Shown here one piece after another: positions 33,622 to 41,793 of a stretch of DNA of 43,889 nt (position 1 is the stretch's first letter; every line of letters starts with the position of its first letter). The notes under the pieces are model-generated. The model ran no database searches and had not been told where the DNA came from. It was given only the letters and a program-made list of their open reading frames with translations. Both the position numbers and the translations under genes were made by a program. The stretch is taken from NCBI GenBank assembly GCA_947385425.1, contig CANDKY010000021.1, positions 1 through 43,889 of the forward strand, written 5' to 3'. The stretch comes from an uncultured Lachnospiraceae bacterium. GTDB taxonomy: Bacteria; Bacillota; Clostridia; Lachnospirales; Lachnospiraceae.

Positions 33622-34113
33622 ATGATGGGAAAAAGATTGGAAAAAACATTATCAGCAGTTTTTGGGGCCGCAGTAGGAGCTGTGGCAGGCGCGGCAGGGA
33701 CAGGAAAAGTGATGAAGAAAAAAGCGGATGAATTGCAGCAGTTTTCAGATAAACATTTGGAATTATTCCTGATGATGAACCAGTGGGTGAAGGTTAAACA
33801 AGAGGGGAAAAATTTGTCTTCTTATTTTGATCAAAACAGTTATAAGAGGATTGCTATATATGGCATGGGTTATGCCGGAGAAACTCTCGTAGAAGAGTTA
33901 AAGGGGTCAGATATAGAGATTCTATATGGGATTGATAAAAAGGCTGGTTCGTTGTATGCAGATATGGATATCGTATCGTTGGATGATGTATTGGAGGAAG
34001 TAGATGCTATTGTGGTAACTGCAATTACCTATTTCAATGAAATTGAAGAAGAATTGAGCAGGAAGGTTGACTGTCCAATTCTTTCATTAGAAGATGTTCT
34101 ATATGAGGTATAG
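33622..34113 (+). CDS. Small protein: glycine-rich helix plus free-standing Rossmann-like module
   Basis: The protein has 163 residues. Residues about 10-30 are an Ala/Gly-rich helix with repeated small residues (SAVFGAAVGAVAGAAGTG), which could associate with membrane or pack helix to helix. A charged linker follows. Residues about 75-163 are the recurring module (IAIYGMGYAGETLVEEL, YGIDKKAG, AIVVTAI), here without an enzyme. It is the only stand-alone copy and could bring other module-bearing enzymes together, or regulate them (inference). GAGGG precedes the ATG. Confidence 0.6.
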   Translation: MMGKRLEKTLSAVFGAAVGAVAGAAGTGKVMKKKADELQQFSDKHLELFLMMNQWVKVKQEGKNLSSYFDQNSYKRIAIYGMGYAGETLVEELKGSDIEILYGIDKKAGSLYADMDIVSLDDVLEEVDAIVVTAITYFNEIEEELSRKVDCPILSLEDVLYEV

Positions 34114-34164
34114 TTTATGGTTGAATAGTATATACAGGGAATATGGGGCAAGGAGAAGGCAGGA

Positions 34165-35847
34165 ATGGTTTCAGTTATAATCCCGGTTTTCAATACAGAA
34201 AAATATGTAAGCCAATGCATACAGTCCATAGTTTCACAGACATACCGAGACATAGAAATTATTTTAATAAACGATGGTTCCACAGACAGTTCCGGCCTGA
34301 TATGCGGACAATGGAGCCGGAAGGATACAAGGATCCGGTATGTGGAAAAGGAAAATGAGGGGCAGGGGATAGCCCGCAATATAGGGATTCAAATGGCTCA
34401 GGGGGAATATATCATTTTTGTTGATTCCGATGATTTTATTGACAGGAATCTGATTCAGGAGTCAGTGGAGCATATTGAGAAAAACAGTGCGGACATATGC
34501 ATATATACCTATAAGCAGGTTGGCGGGGAGGAACTGGAAGTCCCCCTGGAGTTTTTGCTGGCAGGCAAATGCAGTGTTGCTGAAAATGAAGAGGTACTGT
34601 CCCAGATGCCGCCAATGTTATGTACAAAACTTTTTAGGGCTCGGTTATTGAAAGCTTCGGGTATCCTTATGAGGAATGTCATGTGTGAAGACCTTATTTA
34701 TCAGGCGCAGGTATTCATACAGGCTGGTTTTGTGTGTACTTTGAACAAAACATTTTACAATTACCGATACTTGAGGGAAGGGAATTTATCGACGGACTGC
34801 AATCGGTATTTTGAACTGACACAGAGTGTGGATATGTTAAACAGGGCATTTGCAGATGCAGGGTCACATGAAAAGTATTGGGTTTCATTATATAGCCTTT
34901 CATTTAGTATTTTCAAAATATTTCTTACCAGGGTACATAAACAGGACGATTTTAATCTGCATGAGTTAAAAGCAAAGTATTACCAATTATTGGAACAGTA
35001 CAGCGCATGTCTGCAGAAATGGTTCCATCCATATATAGATATCTCATTGTTAGGAAGGAATTACTTGTTAATTGGAAGCTATAGCCTCCGTGTGATGCTT
35101 CATGCTTTTTTGTTGGACGAGGAGCATTTACGGCAGGATTACAGTGCAAGCAGTATTATCAGCATGATGTCCCGGAACATAGAAAATGGGAATATTTTTA
35201 AGGGGTGTTCTTACAGGAATGCATATAGGAAAAGGCATATTATGCAGGATATGGAAAAGAAATTCCGAAATATTGGATTGGGGCATGCAGTGGAAAGTAT
35301 TGATTACATTGTAATCGACATGCTGGAAGAAATAGCAGATTTGATTAAATTAGGAGAGGACTGTTATATTACGGAATCCCCTTATTTTAAAGAAATGATG
35401 CAGGAATTGCATAGGGAGGAATATCGGGAGTGTGAAAGGATTTCCTTTCTGAATCCGGAAAGAAGGGGGCTTTTCCGGAAATATGCGGCGGATTTTGTAA
35501 AATATATCACTGCCTGGAATGTGCCGGTGATATTGGTAAAGAACTTCCTGTGTGAGAGGCATAGTATTTACTATGATGTGTATACAGAGTACCCGGACGC
35601 GGATTGGTTAAGAGAGGTTAATCGGGAATTGGAATGGTGTTATGTAACATTTGCGGAATATATGCCGCAGGCAATTGCGGTTGGTGCGGATGGGTTTAGG
35701 AATCTGGAATTTACTCATGATAAATTTCCCTTTGGCTGTGAACCGATTTATTATAATGCAGGGTATTACAGAAGGATGGGGATAGAGATGAACGGTTGCA
35801 TTTGTAAGGAAGCAGCCGGCCGGATGGGTGAGAAATCAGAATACTGA
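34165..35847 (+). CDS. GT2 glycosyltransferase with C-terminal DUF6270-like region
   Basis: The protein has 560 residues. About 1-220 are a GT-A family 2 domain: VSVIIPVFNTEKYV, INDGSTDSSG, GIARNIG and FVDSDDFIDR with the DxD. About 310-550 resemble the C-terminal part of DUF6270 proteins: DYIVIDMLEEIADLIKLGEDCYITES, then a long helical part and FTHDKFPFGCEPIYYNAGYY. The latter comparison is from memory and less certain. The ATG is preceded by AAGGAGAAGG. It probably adds a sugar and may also place a non-sugar substituent. Confidence 0.8.
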   Translation: MVSVIIPVFNTEKYVSQCIQSIVSQTYRDIEIILINDGSTDSSGLICGQWSRKDTRIRYVEKENEGQGIARNIGIQMAQGEYIIFVDSDDFIDRNLIQESVEHIEKNSADICIYTYKQVGGEELEVPLEFLLAGKCSVAENEEVLSQMPPMLCTKLFRARLLKASGILMRNVMCEDLIYQAQVFIQAGFVCTLNKTFYNYRYLREGNLSTDCNRYFELTQSVDMLNRAFADAGSHEKYWVSLYSLSFSIFKIFLTRVHKQDDFNLHELKAKYYQLLEQYSACLQKWFHPYIDISLLGRNYLLIGSYSLRVMLHAFLLDEEHLRQDYSASSIISMMSRNIENGNIFKGCSYRNAYRKRHIMQDMEKKFRNIGLGHAVESIDYIVIDMLEEIADLIKLGEDCYITESPYFKEMMQELHREEYRECERISFLNPERRGLFRKYAADFVKYITAWNVPVILVKNFLCERHSIYYDVYTEYPDADWLREVNRELEWCYVTFAEYMPQAIAVGADGFRNLEFTHDKFPFGCEPIYYNAGYYRRMGIEMNGCICKEAAGRMGEKSEY

Positions 35848-35953
35848 GTGTCAGTGAGAGGCATATCCGGAGTAAATATCAGGAAGAGAAAAGGGGTTGC
35901 ATATAAATATGCATAAAAGTATCTTGAAAAGGAAACGGTTATAGGGAAAGCAT

Positions 35954-36373
35954 ATGAAAGAGAAATATGGGCGGACAAGTGGTATGGACAAAGCACATGG
36001 AGAAAAAATGACACTTTCTACATTACCAAAAACATGGATTTTTGACCTCGACGGAACCCTTGTTGTGCATAACGGTTATTTGTCGGGGGAAGACTGCTGG
36101 CTGCCGGGAGCAAAAGAGTACTTGCAGAGTATTCCGGAAGAGGATTATATATTGATTTTAACCGGCCGAAAACCGGAGATGAAAGAGCAGACGGAATGTT
36201 TTCTGGCGAAACATCGGATTAGATACAATGCTATCCTGTTTGGCCTGCCTTTAGGTGAGAGAATTTTATTTAATGATGACAAACCATCGGGGCTGCATAT
36301 GGCCCATGCAGTGAACCTGTTAAGGGATGAGGGGCTGGATGCGGTGGAAATTATTTATGATGAAATATTATAA
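35954..36373 (+). CDS. HAD-like small phosphatase
   Basis: The protein has 139 residues. WIFDLDGTLVVHNGYL holds the DxDGT nucleophile motif, ILTGRKPEMKE is the second motif and ILFNDDKPSG an acidic third motif. The cap domain is minimal, as in KdsC or HISB-N-like phosphatases and in the small HAD proteins of capsule loci. It may dephosphorylate a sugar phosphate, or handle a glycosyl precursor. Three in-frame ATGs compete: 35954 (GGGAAAGC upstream), 35984 and 36008 (GGAG 5 bases upstream). The first is taken but 36008 is also plausible. Confidence 0.7.
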   Translation: MKEKYGRTSGMDKAHGEKMTLSTLPKTWIFDLDGTLVVHNGYLSGEDCWLPGAKEYLQSIPEEDYILILTGRKPEMKEQTECFLAKHRIRYNAILFGLPLGERILFNDDKPSGLHMAHAVNLLRDEGLDAVEIIYDEIL

Positions 36374-36606
36374 TATTAATTTGGGATAGTCCATAATCCT
36401 TCCGTATTTCAAATCGGTGTTTGATAATTTAATGATTAAGATAATATTGTTTCCGGGCTTTATATTGTGGGCTTAATTTATCACTATATATCACATTTTT
36501 CTTATGGTTTTTGTAGAATGTTAAATTATAGGTTTTGCTTTATTTGATAAAAGGTGGAATATAGGGTTAAATGCGAAGAATAGAATTAAGATAGGGAGAT
36601 GCCAAT
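36374..36606. promoter_or_regulatory. AT-rich intergenic gap with a possible promoter
   Basis: No gene is seen in these 233 bases. TTGATA at 36421-36426, an 18-base spacer and TATTGT at 36445-36450 form a possible sigma-A promoter that would drive the right-end module. The region has no strong hairpin with a T-run. The match is moderate and the spacer slightly long. Confidence 0.3.
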
Positions 36607-37119
36607 ATGTTAGTAACCCATTACATAAAAGCATGGTGGGGGTATCGGATATGGAAACGGATAGATAAAGAGCAGCATGCTCCGATGTACATATTGATGC
36701 CGAAGGAAAAGGATGAGTATAATTATTATGCTTTGTTGCATTTGGAAGAGTATCTGAAGAGAAAAAGGTTGAAGGGGGCAGTAGTTCTAACCTGCGATAA
36801 GGAGGCAATCGTAGCATTGGAGATGTTTGTCACGGATGCAGGGATAAAAGTAAAACCAGTATATATCAGCAGGGAAAAAGCAACCAGACTAATCAAATAT
36901 TATGCATTGTACGAATTTACCTCGAGGCTTGTTATCGTGTCCTTGTCGGAGCCATATGATACTCACGGGGAAAATTTATTGGGTATAAAAGGGATTGGGA
37001 AAGAGGATTTGGTTTGTTTTGATATTTATAAGTTTGGCGAGAAGCCGGAGAGAAAATCGGTCAGTTATAAGGGAACAAACAGGATGATCAATGCTTTTTT
37101 GAATAGAGAATGTATATAA
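36607..37119 (+). CDS. Unknown small protein, half-glycosyltransferase-like (copy 2)
   Basis: This 170-residue protein is a paralogue of the 3000-3518 protein. Shared blocks are YYALLHLEEYLKRK near residue 39, a strand then CDKEA, RLIKYYALYEF and a final KEDLVCFDIYKFGEKPERK. The same blocks occur in a weaker form in the acceptor half of the GT9-like proteins. It is preceded by AGGGAG. As on the left side, it is found near a GT9-like gene, here with one gene between. No catalytic residues are evident and I assign no function. Confidence 0.6.
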   Translation: MLVTHYIKAWWGYRIWKRIDKEQHAPMYILMPKEKDEYNYYALLHLEEYLKRKRLKGAVVLTCDKEAIVALEMFVTDAGIKVKPVYISREKATRLIKYYALYEFTSRLVIVSLSEPYDTHGENLLGIKGIGKEDLVCFDIYKFGEKPERKSVSYKGTNRMINAFLNRECI

Positions 37120-37182
37120 TCTTTCTTAACAGAATCTCAGCATAGAGAGAAAGTTATACAAGTTAGAAAGGGAAAGATAGAA

Positions 37183-38529
37183 ATGTTTGAAAACAATAAA
37201 ATATTGTTATTAGGAGAAAAAATTGAAATAAAAGATTTTTTACAATATGATGTCATAGGAATAATTGGGGGGGGGTATAGCGGAATTGAAGATTTACAGT
37301 TCTATTCCTATGATTATTTACTTAATATTCCATCAGATACCAAAATAATTGTTGTTGACGATAATTGGGACTTTGAGGCACGGTATGGATTTAACGTAAT
37401 GATTACGAAGTTAGGATTGTATATTGGTGAAGACTATATTTATAATACCATGGTAAATGGAGTACTTGATACAAATATAATATATAGATTATTAGATTGT
37501 TCGAAATCGGATTTCTGTATACTTATGAAAAAAATTGTCGGTAATAGGAAACTTGTTGTTTTACATGGTAATTGCCAGACACATGTTTTGATAAACTTAC
37601 TGGGTAGTCATGAGGCATTTAATCAAAAGTATATTACATGCAAAATGCCGCGATTATGGGTAAAAGAGGATATTGATGAATTAAATATATTGCTGGAATC
37701 GCAGATGTTAAAGTTAACTGCTTATTTGTTTACACAAGAAGTTACAAATAAAAACAGGTTTGGATATAGGGCATCAACAGAGTATATGATTTCTCAGGTG
37801 CCAGATACTTGTAAAATTATTACAATTTCAAATTTATATTTCGAAGGTTATTTTCCGCAATGGAAAAAATGCGGAAAAGGAAATATGTTAATAGACTTTT
37901 GGGGATTAGAAGGGGATCCAAATAGAAAGTTTGAATTCTGTGATGGGTTAGTAGATGAGAATGTGTTGAGATTAATAATAGAAGGTGATTCTGATGAAGA
38001 AATTATCGGAAAAATTACTGCTGACGATTTCTATAATCCAGAAAGTATACGAAAACAGATTGAGATAGAATTAGAAGAGTTTCGGTTACGTGAAAAATTA
38101 ATTGATATAAAAATGTCTGATTATATTATAAAAAATTATGATAAATTTATGATGTTTGCGACAGTAAATCATCCGACAAGAGATGTTATGGTGGAGTTTG
38201 CCAGACGGATTTTAAATAAGTTGGAAATTAATGATATAGATATATTTTGTGATGAAAAGGAAATACAACCACCATGTCCGGAAATGTATTATGTAATTTA
38301 TCCATCTGTTTCAAAGGCTTTGAATTTAGATGAAAGAGGATACAAGATGCATTTGAAATTATTGGGAAGGGAACTGCCGGTTTTAGCCAGAATTACTGAA
38401 GAATTGGATATGTTTATTGAGGATAAGGAAAATAGTGAAAATATTGAATATAATATAAATATGACATTGGATTTCAGTCACTTTATGCTTATATATATTA
38501 GAATATTAAGGGCAGTTATACATATATAA
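37183..38529 (+). CDS. WcbI-like polysaccharide biosynthesis protein
   Basis: The protein has 448 residues. A divergent N-terminal segment (LLLGEKIEIKDF, VVDDNWD) is followed near residue 125 by VVLHGNCQTHVLINLL, the GNCQ motif of WcbI, a putative acyltransferase/CoA-binding SGNH-like family. YLFTQEV and SNLYFEGYFPQW follow. The C-terminus is helical. A G9 tract (37267-37275) encodes Gly-Gly-Gly near residue 30; gaining one G gives an immediate TAG. AAAGGGAAAG precedes the ATG. It is AT-rich compared with the following gene. Confidence 0.72.
   Translation: MFENNKILLLGEKIEIKDFLQYDVIGIIGGGYSGIEDLQFYSYDYLLNIPSDTKIIVVDDNWDFEARYGFNVMITKLGLYIGEDYIYNTMVNGVLDTNIIYRLLDCSKSDFCILMKKIVGNRKLVVLHGNCQTHVLINLLGSHEAFNQKYITCKMPRLWVKEDIDELNILLESQMLKLTAYLFTQEVTNKNRFGYRASTEYMISQVPDTCKIITISNLYFEGYFPQWKKCGKGNMLIDFWGLEGDPNRKFEFCDGLVDENVLRLIIEGDSDEEIIGKITADDFYNPESIRKQIEIELEEFRLREKLIDIKMSDYIIKNYDKFMMFATVNHPTRDVMVEFARRILNKLEINDIDIFCDEKEIQPPCPEMYYVIYPSVSKALNLDERGYKMHLKLLGRELPVLARITEELDMFIEDKENSENIEYNINMTLDFSHFMLIYIRILRAVIHI
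37267..37275 (+). repeat. G9 tract near the start of the WcbI-like gene
   Basis: Nine G read as three Gly codons. One added G makes the next codons gta tag, an immediate stop. One lost G shifts to a frame that stops within about 30 codons. The following bases TATAG are the same as after the G9 tract at 29737. Confidence 0.9.
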
Positions 38530-38604
38530 TATATCTTTGTTGAGAACAAGTGTATAAGTTATGGTGTCCGAAAATGCTCCAAGATGGGAATGAGAGGTAT
38601 CAAA

Positions 38605-39948
38605 ATGGATCAGGTAGCGAAGGAATTACGGCAGTTGGAAAGAAAAGGCAGACTGCAGGGAAGGGAACTGGCGGCTATAGGAAGGATAGAACATGTGGAA
38701 AGTATCGGTAAAGAGTTAGCCGGTTTCGGCAGGCAGCTATCCGCGATCCTTGATAATGATACGAAAAAGGAAGGTCTTATTATAGGAGGTGTGCAGGTTT
38801 ATAAGCCGGAGAATTATTTGCTGCCCCTTAAGGAGGATATCCTGATCCTCATTCATTCTCCGAAGTATTGGAGAGATATCAGCAGGCAGTTCCAGGGGAT
38901 GGGGTATGTGGAGGGGAAGCATTTTATTGTCCTGAATAAGCCGTCTGTAAAGAAAGCGGTTATGGATGTGCGGAAAGGGGACAGGATTTACCGCAGAATC
39001 TGTAAAAACCATGGTGAGGATGTCCATGTGCTGGTCGGCAGGGGGCCGATCGGGGATTTTTACCTGCTGGCTCTTTATCTGGAGGATTATTTAAAGAAGG
39101 AGGGAATCCGTAATTATGTGCTGGCGGGGGATTCCAAAGGCTTTACGAAGATTGCGGATTTATTTGGGATTAGAGCGGAAAATATTGTTTTGCTGGGAGA
39201 GGATGAAACGGACTGCCTGATACAGGCTTATGTGTTCGGGGGTGCAAAGCGGTACCGTATGCATCTGCTGACCATATGGCAGAAGCTTTCCTTTAATTCC
39301 TGCCTGGTGAAGTACAGGGACGGATTTTCTTTTATGGATACGGTATGTTCTTTTACCTATGGGCTGCCCGGGGATGCGGAACCTTTTGCTCCGTTATTTG
39401 ATGAATTGGACGGGGAAATTGCTGCTCTGTGTGAAAAAATGGGGATGGTGCGGGGGCGTACAGTAGTGCTTTCGCCGTTTGCCTATTCCCTGCAGTCCCT
39501 CCCCCTGCATTTCTGGCAGCGGCTGGCGGACAGGCTGGCGGGTGAGGGATATGTGGTCTGTGTCAATGTGGATGCGAAGAAAGAAAAGTGTGTGCTGGAA
39601 AATGTGATACCGGTAAGCTTTACGTTTAAACAGAGCAGGGCGGTTCTGGAGTTTGCCGGATATCTGGTCGGCATACGGAGCGGGTTCATGGATATTACTT
39701 CCGGTGCAAAGTGCAGGAAGTTCGTACTTTATCCCCAGTATATCAAAGAGCAGGTGGTCAGCCAGTGGCACAGGACGGATCTGGAGTTCTGCGGGCTGGT
39801 CAATATGGGGCTGTGTGAAGATGCGGTGGAATTGGAGTATCCGCTGAAGGATGAAAAGGGGAATCTGTATATGAAGGATGGGGAATATGATGCGGGGAAG
39901 GAGAGGGAGCTGATTGAGTATATTGCAGGGAGGTTAGAGCGTGTTTGA
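38605..39948 (+). CDS. GT9-like glycosyltransferase with N-terminal Rossmann-like domain (right paralogue)
   Basis: This 447-residue protein is related along its length to the 3555 protein. Shared items are KGRLQGRELAAIG then a Rossmann-like module (AILDNDTKKEG), FYLLALYLEDYLKKEG, TVVLSPFAYSLQSLP, GYVVCVN, AGYLVGIRSGFMDITSGAK and MGLCEDAVELE. The GT-B donor site resembles GT9, with the His replaced. ATG 38605 has GAGAGG 7 bases upstream; this fits the paralogue's N-terminus better than 38584. GC content is high like the left-end block and unlike the preceding gene. It is the last gene of the co-oriented locus. Confidence 0.65.
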   Translation: MDQVAKELRQLERKGRLQGRELAAIGRIEHVESIGKELAGFGRQLSAILDNDTKKEGLIIGGVQVYKPENYLLPLKEDILILIHSPKYWRDISRQFQGMGYVEGKHFIVLNKPSVKKAVMDVRKGDRIYRRICKNHGEDVHVLVGRGPIGDFYLLALYLEDYLKKEGIRNYVLAGDSKGFTKIADLFGIRAENIVLLGEDETDCLIQAYVFGGAKRYRMHLLTIWQKLSFNSCLVKYRDGFSFMDTVCSFTYGLPGDAEPFAPLFDELDGEIAALCEKMGMVRGRTVVLSPFAYSLQSLPLHFWQRLADRLAGEGYVVCVNVDAKKEKCVLENVIPVSFTFKQSRAVLEFAGYLVGIRSGFMDITSGAKCRKFVLYPQYIKEQVVSQWHRTDLEFCGLVNMGLCEDAVELEYPLKDEKGNLYMKDGEYDAGKERELIEYIAGRLERV

Positions 39949-40069
39949 AAATGCAGGGATGAAGCAGAATTGCAGAAAGGTATCCAAAAGAATAAGGAAA
40001 TGGCAGTGGTGATTGAGGAATAATATATCCAGCAATGTCTTTTGTCTGACAGGTAATTACACATTAAAA

Positions 40070-40083
40070 CGAACAAAAGTTCG
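40070..40083. promoter_or_regulatory. LexA-type SOS box
   Basis: CGAACAAAAGTTCG is a perfect dyad CGAAC-N4-GTTCG, the recognition core of the Bacillota LexA (DinR) operator. It lies 10 bases before the -35 of the promoter at 40094. Repression by LexA and induction after DNA damage are expected. No lexA or repair gene follows in the window. Confidence 0.7.
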
Positions 40084-40093
40084 CATTTATATC

Positions 40094-40122
40094 TGTACAA
40101 ACAGGAGGGATTGTGGTATAAT
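40094..40122 (+). promoter_or_regulatory. Strong sigma-A promoter next to the SOS box
   Basis: TGTACA (40094-40099), a 17-base spacer and TATAAT (40117-40122), the latter preceded by TGTGG, which resembles an extended -10. An AGGAGGG sequence lies between the two boxes by chance. It would transcribe the short gene at 40208 and perhaps the Uma2 gene. Confidence 0.6.
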
Positions 40123-40207
40123 AATACATAATCATGGAAAGCGGGATTTGTTTCTAAATGTCGGGTTGGTGTTAAAGATGAGAGAGGAAGCAGGAGGCCG
40201 GAAAGCT

Positions 40208-40390
40208 ATGTGTGAGGCTGTTGAAAAATATGCTGAAAAGAAAGTTGCTGTAAAGGTAAGAGAAGAAAGAAGCCTAATGACTCAAATAGTCGCGGCATTG
40301 GTTGCCGATAAGGATAATGATACTATTATAAAAGAATTGAATTGTACGTTGGAGCAAATTATTCCGCTCCGGACAGTAATGGGTAAGTAG
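40208..40390 (+). pseudogene. Short fragment resembling a C-terminal tail of an Rpn-type nuclease
   Basis: A 60-residue frame with AGGAGG 10 bases upstream. It is highly charged, starts MCEAVEKYAEKK and ends VADKDNDTIIKELN then LEQIIPLRTVMGK. Tails of this kind close Rpn/PD-(D/E)XK transposase-like proteins, which are common in Clostridia. The preceding in-frame codons also look coding, so the N-terminal nuclease part appears deleted. Family recognition is weak. It is expected to be under the SOS-type promoter. Confidence 0.45.
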
Positions 40391-40442
40391 ATTGGTGCAA
40401 TGGTTATTGTTTGATGTTGATAAAAAAAAGGAAGCATGAGAA

Positions 40443-41000
40443 GTGGAACCAGCGGAATTGAAAATCTATACAGAGGAAGATTATTACAGCCTGTCGGAAA
40501 ATATCAGGGCGGAATTGATAGATGGGCAGATTTATTATATGTCGGCTCCGAGCCGGATGCATCAGGAAATACTTATGTTCCTGTCGAAAACCATAGCGAA
40601 TTACATCGACGCGAAAGCCGGTTCCTGCAAGGTTTATCCGGCTCCTTTTGCCGTTAAATTATTTAAAGATAATGATAAAACCGTCGTGGAACCGGACATA
40701 AGCGTGATATGCGATTTACGGAAGCTGACGGATCGGGGGTGCACCGGCGCCCCGGACTGGATTATAGAGATTGTCTCCCCCAGTACATCCAGCCATGACT
40801 ATATCCGTAAGCTGAACCTGTATGCGGATGCCGGGGTAAGGGAGTATTGGATTGTAAATCCGATGAATCAGTCGGTGTATGTGTATTTTCTGGCGGAAGA
40901 CAAATTCAGGACTTCTGCTTATACAGGCAAAGATAAAATCAAAGTGAATATTTATGATGATTTATATATTGATTTTTCTGCTGTCTTCATTTCCCAATAA
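40443..41000 (+). CDS. Uma2 family endonuclease-like protein (DUF820)
   Basis: This 185-residue protein is the usual size of Uma2. AELIDGQIYYMSAPSRMHQ is the family N-terminal region. VEPDISVICD and WIIEIVSPSTSSHDYIRKLNLY form the PD-(D/E)XK-like core with its Asp/Glu and Lys residues. EYWIVNPMNQSVYVY ends the domain. Its biological role is not established; many such genes are mobile or accessory. The start is GTG 40443 with an AGGAAG site. It overlaps the opposing relic's end by 14 bases. Confidence 0.88.
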   Translation: MEPAELKIYTEEDYYSLSENIRAELIDGQIYYMSAPSRMHQEILMFLSKTIANYIDAKAGSCKVYPAPFAVKLFKDNDKTVVEPDISVICDLRKLTDRGCTGAPDWIIEIVSPSTSSHDYIRKLNLYADAGVREYWIVNPMNQSVYVYFLAEDKFRTSAYTGKDKIKVNIYDDLYIDFSAVFISQ

Positions 41001-41634
41001 GCACCTTCTTCCCGCAGAAGGCGAAACCATATTTGCGTATACGTTCCTCGGGGATTCCTTTTGCAATAAGGTTTGCCTGATAATTTATTTCTTTTATCTG
41101 CCGGAGCGCCGCCTGTACGGTATCCGCGAGTTTTTTTTCTTCCCCGTCCTGTACTTTAAATTCTATGATGATAGCGTCGGATGGAATGCAAGCGCCCTGC
41201 ATTCTGGGTTCCAGCATGATGTCATAGCGGCCAAAGCCGGATTCGCGGTTGGAGGTGATGATATATTTATCCGTAAGCTCTACCATCAGCCCAAGCACAA
41301 AACCATGGTAAAACCGTTCCGGTTCCTGTCTGGAGCGCTTTTTTCCTGTGTCAAAACTGCTGAAGACTTCTGCTGTCACCTGGTTCATGTATATATTCAT
41401 TGCTTTTATGTCGCCGGCTAATAAAGCTTTTATGAAGTTGCTGTAACCGGGTGACGCGCTGTCGAACCATTCCTGTATCATGCTGCGGAACATGACCTGT
41501 GTTTCAAAATTGGTCACCCCCAGTTCGTATTCCTCTTTCCAGGCACCGTATGCCGTCAGGTATGCTTCATGGTTTACTACTTTAAGATAGCCGGCGGCGA
41601 GCAGGGGGGAAAAGCCTCCCTGCTCGATATCTGT
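40987..41634 (-). pseudogene. 5'-truncated AAA-ATPase/PD-(D/E)XK (DUF1703-type) gene
   Basis: The minus-strand frame is open from 41634 to 40987 (215 codons), after a TAG at 41635-41637. It begins mid-domain (FSPLLAAGYLKVVNH), continues through YELGVTNFETQVMF and GYSNFIKALLAGD, and ends with a nuclease-like domain (FGRYDIMLEP, AIIIEFKVQDGEEKKL and GKGIPEERI-like ending). Full-length relatives are around 500-600 residues with an N-terminal AAA-ATPase domain that is missing here. A GTG at 41517 could start a shorter product of 176 residues, but the ATPase is gone. Its end overlaps the Uma2 gene convergently. Confidence 0.75.
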
Positions 41635-41694
41635 CTATTTACAGTATATCTGTCTGGAGCCGTAAAAGCAATGAAATTTATTGGAGGAAAACAC

Positions 41695-41723
41695 TTGCTG
41701 TTTCTTATAGGAAAAGCTATAAT
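41695..41723 (+). promoter_or_regulatory. Promoter of the chemoreceptor gene
   Basis: TTGCTG (41695-41700), a 17-base spacer and TATAAT (41718-41723). Transcription would start near 41730 and give a leader of about 64 bases before the ATG at 41794. This looks like a vegetative promoter; no flagellar sigma-28 pattern is seen. Confidence 0.6.
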
Positions 41724-41793
41724 GAAAGTATTACCGATTTGGAGGGAACCACAGAGTGCAGGCAACATAACAGTCAGGTAGAAAGGAAAAAAC

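Noticed and set aside
40987-41517. Intact 176-residue nuclease gene on the minus strand
   Set aside because: The homologous frame continues upstream to a TAG at 41635-41637 without a start and lacks the ATPase domain, so a truncated relic is more likely.
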